Notes: generated by a model from the sequence alone, not told the origin. Shown: positions 33,070 to 42,151, numbered from the stretch's first letter. The stretch is DNA of 64,000 bases from Gemmatimonadales bacterium (GCA_020633775.1 JACKDA010000004.1:1-64000); one strand, 5' to 3'. Program-made: numbers and translations.

Positions 33070-33546
33070 TCAGTTCGGCTCGACCGCGATCAGCGTCACA
33101 TCGAAGACCAGCACCGCCCCGGGCGGCACCCGCCCCTCGCCCTTCTCGCCGTAGCCGAGATCGGGTGGCACCACCAGCTGTCGGCGGCCGCCGACCCGCA
33201 TCCCGGGAATCCCCTCCTCCCATCCCTCGATCACCACGCCGGCACCGAGCACTGCCGTGAACGGCTTGTCGCGCGTGGCGGCGAAGATCGAGCCGTCCGC
33301 GAGCTGGCCGACGTAGTGCACGCGCACCGTCGTACCGACCGCCGCGGTGTCGCCATTGCCGACCTGGATGTCGCGGATCCACGTGCCGCGCGAGCGGCGG
33401 ACGAGCGAGTCGAGCGGGATGCCCAGGCGGGGAGAGAGCCCGAGCAGCGTGGCCGGGGAGGCGGTTTCGAGCCGCGGGGCGAGCCGCTGGCCGCGCACCG
33501 GGGCCGCGGCGAGCAGCGCCGCGGCGAGGACCCCGAGCGCGCGCAT
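33070..33546 (-). CDS. FKBP-type peptidyl-prolyl isomerase, exported
   Basis: A 158-residue protein with a signal peptide (MRALGVLAAALLAAAPVRGQ) and a C-terminal FKBP domain. VRVHYVGQLADGSIF, VIEGWEEGIPGMRVGGRRQL, PDLGYGEKGEG and PPGAVLVFDVTLIAVE contain the usual pocket residues, including the EGWEEG tryptophan. It probably helps fold proteins in the periplasm. Its ATG overlaps the macrodomain gene's stop by one base pair pattern (ATGA), so the two are coupled. Its stop lies five bases from the convergent GroES-like gene's stop. Confidence 0.93.
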   Translation of the reverse strand: MRALGVLAAALLAAAPVRGQRLAPRLETASPATLLGLSPRLGIPLDSLVRRSRGTWIRDIQVGNGDTAAVGTTVRVHYVGQLADGSIFAATRDKPFTAVLGAGVVIEGWEEGIPGMRVGGRRQLVVPPDLGYGEKGEGRVPPGAVLVFDVTLIAVEPN

Positions 33547-34070
33547 CAGGAAGTGCGCGCGGCCTCGAGCTTCTGCATGGCCCGCGTGTAGGCCTCGACC
33601 TCGGAGTCCGAGTGGCAGGCGAAGATCACTTCCTCGAGGTACGCCCCGGCCTCGAGGGCATCACCCGTGGTCTGCACTGCGATCTCGGCCGCGGCATCAA
33701 GCGGATACCCCGAGATCCCCGAGGAGATCGCCGGCAGCGCCACGCTCTCGCAGCGGTGGTTGTGTGCCAGCCGCAGCGCGTCCCGGTACGCCGACTCCAG
33801 CAGCGCCGCCTCACCCTCCGTCCCACCCTGCCAGACCGGACCCACCGCGTGCACGACAAACCGCGACGGCAGGGCGTACGCGGAGGTGATCACCGCCTTG
33901 CCACGGTCGCAATGCCCGATCCGCTCGCATGCCTCGAGCAGCTCCGGCCCGGCCGCCGCGTGGATCGCGCCGCTCACGCCGGCGGTCGGCCGCAGGTCCT
34001 CGGCGGCGGCATTGACAATGGCATCGACGGTCAGCGTCGTGATGTCGGCCTTCTTGATGGTCATGGTCAT
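33546..34070 (-). CDS. Macrodomain protein (ADP-ribose binding / O-acetyl-ADP-ribose deacetylase-like)
   Basis: A macrodomain protein of about 174 residues with the ADP-ribose loops DAIVNAAAEDLRPTAGVSGAI and LPAISSGISGYPLDAAAEIA. HAVGPVWQGG, as in YmdB/MacroD-type enzymes, is also present. These hydrolyse O-acetyl-ADP-ribose or remove ADP-ribose from proteins. The usual catalytic asparagine and glycine-rich loop are kept, though the first loop reads AAAEDLRP rather than NAAN. ATG 34070 has GAGGAG upstream; longer in-frame starts lack it. It is followed by FKBP with a four-base overlap. Confidence 0.9.
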   Translation of the reverse strand: MTMTIKKADITTLTVDAIVNAAAEDLRPTAGVSGAIHAAAGPELLEACERIGHCDRGKAVITSAYALPSRFVVHAVGPVWQGGTEGEAALLESAYRDALRLAHNHRCESVALPAISSGISGYPLDAAAEIAVQTTGDALEAGAYLEEVIFACHSDSEVEAYTRAMQKLEAARTS

Positions 34071-34214
34071 TTGGGACTCCTCCTCGGCATGCCAGGCGCG
34101 GATCACGAGCCAGACACCGACGACCCGCCTTGGCGTCGCCGTTTGAAACATCGAGTGACTGGCACCGTGCCGTCGATTCGAAGGGTAGCCCGCTTCGCGG
34201 CCTCGCGCGAGGGA

Positions 34215-34865
34215 TCAGCCGCCGGCGAGCCCGCGCACGGCCGCGTCGTGGGCCTCGTCGAGCCCCTCAACCCCTGATCGGCTGAGCCCGAGGTCCCGGA
34301 GCAGGCCATCGCGCAGGCTGTAGATCCAGCCCGAGACCGTCAGGACGTGCCCGCGTCGCCAGGCATCCTGGACCATGGTGGTGCGACAGACATCGACGAC
34401 CTGGGCGAGGACGTTGAGCTCGGTGAGCCGGTCCACCCGGGCCTCCTCGGTGGGGAGCGCCGCGAGCATCGCGCGGTGGCGCGAGCCGACGTCCTGGATG
34501 TGTCGCAGCCAGTTGTCGATCAGGCCGAGGGGCTTGCCGGCCCACGCCGCGGCGACGCCGCCGCAGCCATAGTGCCCTACCACCAGGATGTGGCGGACCT
34601 GGAGCACGTCGACGGCGTACTGGATCACCGAGAGGCAGTTCAGGTCGGTGTGCACCACGACGTTGGCGATGTTGCGATGGACGAAGATCTCGCCCGGCGA
34701 CATCCCCACGATCTGGTTCGCGGGGACGCGCGAGTCGGAGCATCCGATCCAGAGGAACTTCGGGCTCTGCTGGCTGGCGAGCCGCGCGAAGAACTCCGGG
34801 TCCTCGTGGGCCATCTGCTCGGCCCAGGTGCGGTTGTTGGCCAGCAGCGCGACACGCTCAGGCAT
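34215..34865 (-). CDS. Beta-class carbonic anhydrase
   Basis: A 216-residue enzyme interconverting CO2 and bicarbonate. Zinc ligands are C42 (LWIGCSDSR), H98 and C101 (VVGHYGCGGV), with the Asp-Arg pair D44/R46. Family text continues with HRNIANVV and the C-terminal VSGWIYSLRDGLL. The length is typical of plant-type bacterial beta-CAs. ATG 34865 overlaps the stop of the upstream TIM-barrel gene by eight bases. It is cytosolic, presumably supplying bicarbonate for carboxylases and carbamoyl phosphate. Confidence 0.95.
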   Translation of the reverse strand: MPERVALLANNRTWAEQMAHEDPEFFARLASQQSPKFLWIGCSDSRVPANQIVGMSPGEIFVHRNIANVVVHTDLNCLSVIQYAVDVLQVRHILVVGHYGCGGVAAAWAGKPLGLIDNWLRHIQDVGSRHRAMLAALPTEEARVDRLTELNVLAQVVDVCRTTMVQDAWRRGHVLTVSGWIYSLRDGLLRDLGLSRSGVEGLDEAHDAAVRGLAGG

Positions 34866-35847
34866 CCCGGCGTCCTCCGTTCTGGTGGTCGGCCTGCACC
34901 CGCTCGAGGAGGGTCTTCGTGGCACGAATGCCCGCGGGCTCATCGAGGCCGTCGCCCTCGTACTCGATCCCGACCCAGCCGTCGTAGCCGGCATCGAGGA
35001 CGATCCGCATCATCCGGTGGAAGTCGACCCGCTGCTCCTCGCCATCGGGCCCGAAGTCGTAGCTCTTGGCACTGACGGCCCGCGCCATCGGCATCATCTC
35101 GCCCACCCCCCGGTAGGCGTCGTAGCGCTCGCCGTTGCCGAGGGCGAAGTTCCCGAAGTCGGGCAGCGTGCCGAGCAACGGATGATCGGCCTCGCGCAGG
35201 GTGGCCATCAGCCAGTCGCCACGGCTCGACAATCCGCCATGATTCTCGACGATGACGTGCAGCCCGAACGGTTCCGCACGCTCGGCGAGGCGATGGAGCC
35301 CGTCGGCGGCGAGCCGGCGCTGCTCCGCCTCGTCCCCGCGACTCTGGGCGTTGACCCGGATCGCATGGCAGCCAAGGTGCGCGGCGGCGCGGAGCCAGCG
35401 GACGTGGTTCTCCACCGCGGTGGTCCGGGCGGCCGGATCGGGGTCGCCGAGGGCGCCCTCGAGGTCGCACATGATCAGGACGTTGGTGACCCCCTCGCCT
35501 GCCGCACGGAGGTTGAGCTCGTCGAGGTACGCCTCGTCGTCGGCATGACCGAACATGAAGGTGTTGACGTACTCGACGCCCGCGATCCCGAAATCGCGCC
35601 GGGCGATGACGGGGAAGTTGATCGGATGGGCCGTGCCGCGCAGGGCCCGATCGGGATCGGTGCGGAGGAGGCGCACGCGGTCCTCGCCGGGCCCGAGGGT
35701 GCCGTAGAAGGTGCGGTGCAGCGACCACTGGGCCAGCGAGATCCGGAATGGCGGCTTCGGCGCGGGGCGTGCCCCCGCGCTGCGCGGCAGGAAGCCCGCG
35801 GCGCCGGCGGCGAGCCCGGCCTGGACGAAGGTGCGACGTTCCATCAT
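34858..35847 (-). CDS. Tat-exported sugar isomerase/epimerase-like TIM-barrel protein
   Basis: A 329-residue xylose-isomerase-like TIM barrel. The N-terminus MMERRTFVQAGLAAGAAGFL is a twin-arginine signal. Candidate metal and acid residues lie in VIVENHGGLSSR, LGTLPDFGNF, AVSAKSYDF and WVGIEYEGDG. Family members include hydroxypyruvate isomerase and myo-inosose or tagatose epimerases; the exported branch is common in soil bacteria and mostly uncharacterised. ATG 35847 has GAGGAG upstream and overlaps the DinB stop in an ATGA. Confidence 0.88.
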   Translation of the reverse strand: MMERRTFVQAGLAAGAAGFLPRSAGARPAPKPPFRISLAQWSLHRTFYGTLGPGEDRVRLLRTDPDRALRGTAHPINFPVIARRDFGIAGVEYVNTFMFGHADDEAYLDELNLRAAGEGVTNVLIMCDLEGALGDPDPAARTTAVENHVRWLRAAAHLGCHAIRVNAQSRGDEAEQRRLAADGLHRLAERAEPFGLHVIVENHGGLSSRGDWLMATLREADHPLLGTLPDFGNFALGNGERYDAYRGVGEMMPMARAVSAKSYDFGPDGEEQRVDFHRMMRIVLDAGYDGWVGIEYEGDGLDEPAGIRATKTLLERVQADHQNGGRRDA

Positions 35848-36311
35848 CGGGACTCCTCGAGCGCGCGGCGCAGGAGGACGACCTGGCCGGCGTGGTAGAT
35901 GTCGTGATCCGCCACCCCGTGGAGCATCGCGCGGATCGGGATCGATTTGCCCGGCACCGTCCGGTTGAGCGCCCGTGGTGTGAGCGCGCGCACTTCGGTG
36001 ACCAGTTCCGCATGCGCGGCCTGGAGGTCGGCTCGGAGTGCCCGCCAGCTCCGGGAGCGGGGTCGGAGTGGCGGCCAGTCCACCGCATTCGCGTCGGACA
36101 CCGGGTCGCCCTGCAGGCGACGGCGCACGACACGCTTCCACCAGGTCAGGTGCCGCACCAGCTCGGCGATGCCATGGGCCCCCGGGACCGGGGTGGCGAA
36201 CGCCTCGGCCGACGTGACGCCGTCGAGTGCGCTCCGGAGCGACGGACCGTACCAGGGCGCACCGTCGAATGCCTCCACCATGCGCGCGACGAGCCGATCG
36301 ACCTCAGCCAT
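35844..36311 (-). CDS. DinB/DUF664-like four-helix protein
   Basis: A protein of about 155 residues with the DinB fold signature. A metal-ligand His occurs in LVRHLTWWKRVV, and a His pair in HGVADHDIYHAGQVVLLRRA near the C-terminus. The family includes metal-dependent thiol transferases and damage-inducible proteins; the activity here is unknown. ATG 36311 has GGGAGG seven bases upstream; an in-frame ATG nine codons earlier lacks it. It sits between a lipoprotein gene (eight-base overlap) and the TIM-barrel gene (four-base overlap). Confidence 0.87.
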   Translation of the reverse strand: MAEVDRLVARMVEAFDGAPWYGPSLRSALDGVTSAEAFATPVPGAHGIAELVRHLTWWKRVVRRRLQGDPVSDANAVDWPPLRPRSRSWRALRADLQAAHAELVTEVRALTPRALNRTVPGKSIPIRAMLHGVADHDIYHAGQVVLLRRALEESR

Positions 36312-36813
36312 CCCGGTACCTCCCAGTGGTCGTGCCATTGCCCGAATCGGGGCGCATCCGGGTGAATGGATGTCCGCCGCACCCGCGCCGTGGCACGCTC
36401 CGGTCGGCCGTCATGACCCGGGCGGCAGAGTCGGCGGTCGGCGCATCCCAGGTGGCCAGGCAGAAGGCCCAGGCCCAGCCGTCGCGGGCCGGCAACGGCA
36501 TCCAGTCGATTCGTGTCCACCGCCCGGCATCCGCGGGATTCGCGGCGTCATTGCGCGCCACGAGGAACTGCGCGGAGGGCTCCCATCGGACGATGTGGTA
36601 GCGCTGCGCGGAATCCTGGATCCAGCGGTCGGCAGCGATCAGGTGGCGGCTGCCGTAGTCGTCAACGTGCGCCCCCACCATGAACGGTGGCGGACTGGTG
36701 GCGCACCCGAGCACGACCGCCGCGAGCCCCAACGCGGCGGCGAGCCGCGAACCACTCGGCGGGGGTACTATAGGTGGGCCCCGGTCACGCCAATGCCTGA
36801 GGGAGGTGGACAT
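36304..36813 (-). CDS. Lipoprotein of unknown function
   Basis: A protein of about 169 residues with a hydrophobic stretch ending in a lipobox (AAALGLAAVVLGCATS) after a long basic N-terminus. The mature part has YHIVRWEPSAQFLVARND and RDGWAWAFCLATWDAPTADS, resembling no family I recognise. The only ATG with the right frame, 36813, shares its bases with the divergent fucosidase start (CATG at 36811-36814), so the true start is uncertain. It overlaps the DinB gene by eight bases and probably belongs to that leftward operon. Confidence 0.65.
   Translation of the reverse strand: MSTSLRHWRDRGPPIVPPPSGSRLAAALGLAAVVLGCATSPPPFMVGAHVDDYGSRHLIAADRWIQDSAQRYHIVRWEPSAQFLVARNDAANPADAGRWTRIDWMPLPARDGWAWAFCLATWDAPTADSAARVMTADRSVPRRGCGGHPFTRMRPDSGNGTTTGRYRDG
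36766..36772. promoter_or_regulatory. Possible symmetrical -10 element upstream of fucosidase
   Basis: TACTATA reads TACTAT on the plus strand and TATAGT on the minus strand, so one element could serve both directions. The plus-strand start point would lie near 36779, about 33 bases before the fucosidase ATG. No good -35 was found. Confidence 0.35.
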
Positions 36814-38215
36814 GCCAAGGGAATCTGCGTCGCCCTCGCCGGAGGGCAAGCTCGACCGCCGCACCTTCCTCGCCGCGATCGGCGCGGCGGCTGCCGTGCC
36901 GACCGCCGGACGGTGGGGCCCGGCCGCCCGGCGCGACCGCCCGGTCCCCTCGCCGTCGCAACTGCTCTGGCAGCGCGACGAACTCGCCCTCTTCCTGCAC
37001 TTCGGGGTGAACACCTTCTCGGGTCGGGAATGGGGCGACGGGACCGAGGCCCCGGCCTCGTTCGCGCCCACGGCACTCGATGCCCGCCAGTGGGCGCGCA
37101 CCGCGCGGGCCGCCGGATTCCGGGCGATGATCCTGACCGCGAAGCACCACGACGGGTTCTGCCTCTGGCCGACGGCGACCACCGGGCACTCGGTGCGCTC
37201 CTCCGGCTTCCGGGGCGGCGAGGGCGACGTGGTGCGCGAGTTCATCGATGCCTGCCGCGCCGAAGGACTTCGTGCCGGCCTCTACCTCTCGCCGTGGGAC
37301 CGGAATGCGCCGGTGTACGGCGACTCGCCCCGCTACGACGAGTTCTACTGCGATCAGCTCACCGAACTGCTGACCCGCTACGGCGACATCCACGAGGTCT
37401 GGTTCGACGGCGCCAACGGGGAGGGGCCGTCGGGTCGTCGTCAGGTGTATGACTGGCCGCGCTACTGGGGCCTGGTCCGGCGGCTCCAGCCGCAGGCGGT
37501 GATCTTCTCCGATGCGGGTCCCGATCTCCGCTGGATCGGCAACGAGCGGGGCGCGGCTGGCGAGACGAACTGGTCGACGGTCGACCCGTCGGTCGTCACC
37601 CGCCCCGGCATGTCCGGCGACGCCGTGATGCGCCAGCTGCAGGAAGGTGATGCCGACGGGACGGTCTGGCGGCCCGGCGAGACGGACGTCTCGATCCGGC
37701 CCGGCTGGTTCTGGCGCGCCAGCGAGGATGGCAAGGTCCGCGACGCCGACGACCTGCTCGGCCTCTACTTCTCCTCGGTGGGACGCAACAGCAAGCTGCT
37801 GCTGAACGTGCCGCCGGACACGACCGGGCGACTCGCGGAGGCCGACGTCGCCGCGCTGCTGGGGATGCGTCGTCGGATCGAGGCGACCTTCGCGACGCCG
37901 GCCGCGGCGCTCGGACTCGACTGGCGCGCGCAGGGCGCCCGCGCGGGCGAGGCCACGCTCTCGCTGGCCGATGGCGGGATGCGCATTGCCGTGATCGACC
38001 TGCGCGAGGAGATCTCCACCGGGCAGCGCGTCACCCGTCACGTCGTCGAGGGCGAGACGGCATCGGGGTGGCAGCCGCTCGCGACCGGCACCACGATCGG
38101 CTACCGTCGCCTGCACCGGATCCCCCCGACCGCCGTCCGCGCCCTCCGCGTTCGGGTCGAGACCCTGGATGATCCCCTCCCCATCGCCCTGCGCGCCTAC
38201 GGTGCGGAAGGGTGA
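36812..38215 (+). CDS. GH29 alpha-L-fucosidase, Tat-exported
   Basis: A 467-residue glycoside hydrolase. It has a twin-arginine signal (LDRRTFLAAIGAAAAVP). The GH29 catalytic barrel starts with LALFLHFGVNTFSGREWG, then ILTAKHHDGFCLWP (107-120), and the nucleophile Asp lies in HEVWFDGANGE (D199). A C-terminal beta domain follows from about 380. It should release alpha-L-fucose from plant or bacterial glycans outside the cytosol; GH29 also contains exo-galactosidases, so substrate is not certain. ATG 36812 has the ribosome binding site GGGAGGT. It converges with a barrel gene whose stop is ten bases away. Confidence 0.92.
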   Translation: MPRESASPSPEGKLDRRTFLAAIGAAAAVPTAGRWGPAARRDRPVPSPSQLLWQRDELALFLHFGVNTFSGREWGDGTEAPASFAPTALDARQWARTARAAGFRAMILTAKHHDGFCLWPTATTGHSVRSSGFRGGEGDVVREFIDACRAEGLRAGLYLSPWDRNAPVYGDSPRYDEFYCDQLTELLTRYGDIHEVWFDGANGEGPSGRRQVYDWPRYWGLVRRLQPQAVIFSDAGPDLRWIGNERGAAGETNWSTVDPSVVTRPGMSGDAVMRQLQEGDADGTVWRPGETDVSIRPGWFWRASEDGKVRDADDLLGLYFSSVGRNSKLLLNVPPDTTGRLAEADVAALLGMRRRIEATFATPAAALGLDWRAQGARAGEATLSLADGGMRIAVIDLREEISTGQRVTRHVVEGETASGWQPLATGTTIGYRRLHRIPPTAVRALRVRVETLDDPLPIALRAYGAEG

Positions 38216-38224
38216 CGGGGCGGG

Positions 38225-38842
38225 TCAGAATCGGTAGCGCACCGCCAGGAAGGTGACGTCGAAGAAGCGCTGGTAGCGCGACGTGCCCTCGATCGACGAG
38301 ATCTCGTAGCCCACCACGTAGTGCGACACGCCCCCTCGCAGCGCGAGGTTGGGCGAGAGCCGCAGCGCGAGGTACGCCTCCGAGTTCAACGACCCCCGAT
38401 CGGCCGACCCGTTCTGGAAGAGGGAGGGGCCGTCGACGCGCGCCGTTCCCGCGGGGGTCGAGACCTCGCCGCCCGAGGCGTAGCCGACCAGGTCGAGGTT
38501 GCCGCCCGCGCGCACTCCCCGCCACAACTCGACCTCGGCCGTGGCCTGGAGCGTCGCGCCGAGCACCTTGGGGGCAAAGCGCACGTCGCCGACCGGGCCG
38601 CCCGGGTCGCCGTCCACCCGCGCGAACGCCACCGGGTCGCCATCATAGACCGTGACCCGGGCCCCACCGCCGAGATAGACGAGGCCACCGAAGAGCGGCC
38701 AGAGCCGACTCGCCATCCCGGCGATCCGCCGCTGGCCGTCCCGCGCCCCGTAGGAGATGTCGAGGTCGGTCTCGGCGCGTTGCGCCGCCAACGGCATGGC
38801 GAGGGCGACGAGGGCGAGGAGGACGGCGGGACGGCAGCGCAT
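38225..38842 (-). CDS. Outer-membrane beta-barrel protein, unknown function
   Basis: A 205-residue protein with a signal peptide (MRCRPAVLLALVALAMPLAAQ) and alternating amphipathic strands. It ends FFDVTFLAVRYRF, whose C-terminal aromatic is the usual BAM-recognised signal. Strand-like stretches such as AYLALRLSPNLALRGGVSHY fit a small barrel. No catalytic motif is visible. It may be co-transcribed with the D-aminoacylase and M1 peptidase genes upstream, 68 bp away, but no specific role can be given. Confidence 0.78.
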   Translation of the reverse strand: MRCRPAVLLALVALAMPLAAQRAETDLDISYGARDGQRRIAGMASRLWPLFGGLVYLGGGARVTVYDGDPVAFARVDGDPGGPVGDVRFAPKVLGATLQATAEVELWRGVRAGGNLDLVGYASGGEVSTPAGTARVDGPSLFQNGSADRGSLNSEAYLALRLSPNLALRGGVSHYVVGYEISSIEGTSRYQRFFDVTFLAVRYRF

Positions 38843-38909
38843 GAACGGGCCTCGGGGACTGGTGGATGGATGAGGAACGCCGAGCCGGATCGGGCGGATC
38901 CCGACCGGG

Positions 38910-40514
38910 TCAGCCGTCCGACCCGGCGCGGACGGCGCGCCCGGATCCCGCACCGCGCTCGCCGCGCTCGTCGAGGGCAACCTGGCCGTTGACCAGGACG
39001 GCATGGATGCCCGTCGGATACTGGTACGGGTCGGCGAAGGTGGCGCGGTCCGCGACAGTGGCCGGGTCGAGGACGACGAGATCGGCGACGCCCCCGACGC
39101 GGACCATGCCGCGTCCCGGGAGGCGACAGCGGCGGGCGGGCTGCAGGGTCATCTTGTGGATCGCCTGCTCGAGGGTGATGGCGCGCCGCTCGCGCACGTA
39201 GCGGGCGAGCACGCGGGGGAACGAGCCGATCCCGCGCGGGTGCGGCGTGCCGCGGCGGGTGGGCCCGTCGATCGCGAAGGCCCCGCCATCACTGCAGACC
39301 ATGCCGAGCGGATGGGCATAGAGGCGGTCGAGGTTTTCCTCGCTCATCGCGAAGCCGACCATCCCGATCCCGCCACCGTTGCGACGGAACAGCCCCACCG
39401 TGAACTCGTACGGGTCGGCCCCCTGCTGCGCGGCATAGCTCCCGAGCCGCTGTCCCTCGACCCCGCGATCCCCGCGGCCGCTGACGCTCGTCACCTGCAC
39501 GTTGTCCCAGCCGCCGATCAGCTCCACCTTCGCGAGGACGTCGGCCTTCACCCGGGGACCGTCGGTCGGATCGTCGATGCGACGGAGCATCGCCGGCATC
39601 CCGCCATCCCGGCTCCAGATCGGGAACAGCGAGGTGAGGCCGGTCGAGTAGGCGATGTACGGGTAGCGGTCGAAGGCGATGTCGAGCCCGCCGCGGCGGG
39701 CGGCCTCGATCCGCGCGAACGCGTCGTCGAGCTTCGCCCAGTTGCGCGGGCCCTGCATCTTGAGGTGGGACACCTGCAGCGCGCAGCCCGCGCCGCGGGC
39801 CACCGCGATCGCCTCGTCGATCGCCTCGAGCACGCGGTCGTCCTCGTTGCGCATGTGGGTCGCATAGCTCAGCCCGGTGCCGGCGAGGGGACGGCAGAGG
39901 GCGGTGAGCTCGGCCGTGTCGGCGAAGCCGCCCGGCGTGTACTCCAGGCCGCTCGAGGCGCCGCAGGCGCCGGCCGCCAGCGCGGCGGCGACCCGCTCCG
40001 TCATCGCCGTGACCTGACTCGGCGTCGCCGGCCGGCGCATCGAGCCGATCTCGACCCCGCGCACCATCCCCAGCCCCACCATCGAGGCGATGTTCGCCCC
40101 CGGCCCAAGGGCATCGACCCGAGCGAAGAACTCGGCCAGGTCGCTGCGCGATCCGCCGTCGGCCCCGACCACGGCGGTGGTGATCCCCTGGCGGACCACC
40201 GACTCGAGCCGGGGATCCTCCTCCAGCGATCCGTCGGCGTGGGAGTGGATGTCGATGAAGCCCGGCGCGACGACCCGATCGCGCGCGTCGACCTCCCGGG
40301 TCCCTCGCTCGGCGATGACCGGCGCGACCGCGACGATCCGGTCCCCCGTGATGGCGACGTCGGCGCGGATCGCGGCGGCGCCCGACCCATCGATCACGGT
40401 GCCGCCGCGAATCACGATATCGTGGTCGCGACGCCGGGCAACCCACGGCGCCCGGCCGAGTCCCGCGAGCCCGAGGACGGTCGCGGAGGCGAAGTCACGG
40501 CGGGAGAGACTCAT
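38910..40514 (-). CDS. N-acyl-D-amino-acid deacylase (D-aminoacylase family), Tat-exported
   Basis: A 534-residue amidohydrolase. A twin-arginine signal (LSRRDFASATVLGLAGLG) is followed by the metal site GFIDIHSHADG (H90, H92), the family segments ASSGLEYTPGGFAD and LQVSHLKMQG, and a C-terminal Asp region (VCSDGGAFAIDGP). These enzymes release free D-amino acids from N-acyl forms or cleave D-dipeptides. Being exported, it may scavenge D-amino-acid derivatives from peptidoglycan or modified peptides. It overlaps the M1 peptidase stop by four bases, so the two are translationally coupled. Confidence 0.92.
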   Translation of the reverse strand: MSLSRRDFASATVLGLAGLGRAPWVARRRDHDIVIRGGTVIDGSGAAAIRADVAITGDRIVAVAPVIAERGTREVDARDRVVAPGFIDIHSHADGSLEEDPRLESVVRQGITTAVVGADGGSRSDLAEFFARVDALGPGANIASMVGLGMVRGVEIGSMRRPATPSQVTAMTERVAAALAAGACGASSGLEYTPGGFADTAELTALCRPLAGTGLSYATHMRNEDDRVLEAIDEAIAVARGAGCALQVSHLKMQGPRNWAKLDDAFARIEAARRGGLDIAFDRYPYIAYSTGLTSLFPIWSRDGGMPAMLRRIDDPTDGPRVKADVLAKVELIGGWDNVQVTSVSGRGDRGVEGQRLGSYAAQQGADPYEFTVGLFRRNGGGIGMVGFAMSEENLDRLYAHPLGMVCSDGGAFAIDGPTRRGTPHPRGIGSFPRVLARYVRERRAITLEQAIHKMTLQPARRCRLPGRGMVRVGGVADLVVLDPATVADRATFADPYQYPTGIHAVLVNGQVALDERGERGAGSGRAVRAGSDG

Positions 40515-42151
40515 GGCAGTTCCCTGCTGGTGACGTAGAAGTCCTCATCCACCACGAAGCTCGCCTCGGCGGGCAGGGCCTGCCCCTGCCACGCCGTCGT
40601 GGGCCGCAGGCGCACCACCTGGCCGACCCCGACGGCGACATCGACCGGCATGTCGAACCCGGGCAGCACGCCTGACCAGCGATAGCGCACGCCCTCGGGC
40701 ACGCGCCGCCACTCGAGCACCGGAATGTCGGTCGTCGTCAGGTACTGCGCGAAGACTCGCGAGAGGTCGATCCCCGCCTCCCGCGAGATGTAGTCCTGCA
40801 CCTGTTGGCCGGTGACGATCTGGTGTCGATAGGTCGACTGCAGCCCCCGGAGGATCTGCCGCCAGCGGTCGTCGTCGGCCACGATCTGCCGGATGGTGTG
40901 CAGCATGTTCCCGCCCTTCGGGTACATGTCGCCGGAGCCCTGCGCGTTGACCCCGTACGCCGCCGGGATGATCGGCCGATCGTTCCGGATCCCCTGGCGC
41001 GTCCCGATCACGTAGCGCGCCCCCGCGGCCGTGCCGAAGCGGCACTCGGTGTAGAGGTTCTCCGCGTAGTTGGCGAACGACTCGTGCACCCACATGTCGG
41101 CGAGGTCGGCGGTGGTGAGGTTGTTGCCCCACCACTCGTGCGCGCTCTCGTGCACGATGATGAAGTCCCACTGCAGGCCGAGCCCGGTGCCGGAGCCGTC
41201 GCGCCGCCGATAGCCGTTGGCGAACAGGTTGCCGTAGGTGACGGCCGACTGGTGCTCCATGCCGTTGTTCGGCACCTCGATCAGCTTGTAGCCGTCCGCG
41301 TACCAGGGATAGGGGCCGAACCAGTGCTCGAAGCACTGCAGCGTCGTGCGCGCCTGCACCCACTGGCGGCGCGCGGCGGCCTCGTGGTAGTCGAGCGGGA
41401 AGAAGTCCATCGTGAGCGGCCCGGCCTCGCCGTCGAGGACCTCCTGCCAGTGGGCGTAGTGCCCGGCGGCGATCGCGATCGCGTAGTTGTTGATCGGATT
41501 GTGCACGACCCAGGTCCGCCGCAGCCAGCCGGCCGTCGTGTCGGCCGCCGCGAGGTGCCCCGCCCCGACATGCGCGCCGACCGAGGCGGGAACGGCGACC
41601 GTCACCCGCATCGAGTCGGGTTCGTCGGCCTGGGTGTCCTTGTTCGGCCACCAGACGCTGGCGCCGATCCCCTGGTCGGTGGTGACGATCCAGGGGCGAC
41701 CGAGCGAGTCGGCGGTCCAGGTGAAGCCGCCATCCCAGGGTGGCCGTGGGGCGACACGCGGCCGGCCGGAGTAGAACACCGTCACCGCCTGCACGGTACC
41801 GACCGTCCCGCTGACGCCGGCGACGAAGTGCGCCGCGCCCTCGTCGCGCCACGACAGGCGGCGACCGTCCTGCAGCACGCTGTCGATGACCAGCGGGGCC
41901 TGCAGATCGACCTGCCAGTCCGTGCCGGGCCGCACCACGCGGAAGGCGATGCGGGTCGAGCCACGGAGGGTGCTGTCCGCCGGCTGGATCCGCACATCAA
42001 GGTCGTAGTGGGTGACATCCCACCAGCCACGGCCGGGACTGTCCGGTGCGCCGCGCAGGGAGTCGGCCCGACTCCACTGGGCGCCGAGCGGCGCGACGGC
42101 GAGCAGGGCGGCAACGACGAGCGAGCCGGTGGCGGAGCGAACGGGTGGCAT
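40511..42151 (-). CDS. M1-family metallopeptidase (aminopeptidase N-like), exported
   Basis: A 546-residue gluzincin with a signal peptide (SLVVAALLAVAPLGAQ). Zinc motif HESAHEWWGNN (334-344) with third ligand E357 in HESFANYAE. The exopeptidase loop normally GAMEN reads NNGMEHQS here (296-302). The family tyrosine is in the segment after YPKGGNMLHTIRQ. It is shorter than 850-residue PepN, lacking the large C-terminal helical domain, as in leukotriene-hydrolase-like bacterial forms. It probably trims peptides in the periplasm with the coupled D-aminoacylase. Confidence 0.94.
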   Translation of the reverse strand: MPPVRSATGSLVVAALLAVAPLGAQWSRADSLRGAPDSPGRGWWDVTHYDLDVRIQPADSTLRGSTRIAFRVVRPGTDWQVDLQAPLVIDSVLQDGRRLSWRDEGAAHFVAGVSGTVGTVQAVTVFYSGRPRVAPRPPWDGGFTWTADSLGRPWIVTTDQGIGASVWWPNKDTQADEPDSMRVTVAVPASVGAHVGAGHLAAADTTAGWLRRTWVVHNPINNYAIAIAAGHYAHWQEVLDGEAGPLTMDFFPLDYHEAAARRQWVQARTTLQCFEHWFGPYPWYADGYKLIEVPNNGMEHQSAVTYGNLFANGYRRRDGSGTGLGLQWDFIIVHESAHEWWGNNLTTADLADMWVHESFANYAENLYTECRFGTAAGARYVIGTRQGIRNDRPIIPAAYGVNAQGSGDMYPKGGNMLHTIRQIVADDDRWRQILRGLQSTYRHQIVTGQQVQDYISREAGIDLSRVFAQYLTTTDIPVLEWRRVPEGVRYRWSGVLPGFDMPVDVAVGVGQVVRLRPTTAWQGQALPAEASFVVDEDFYVTSRELP

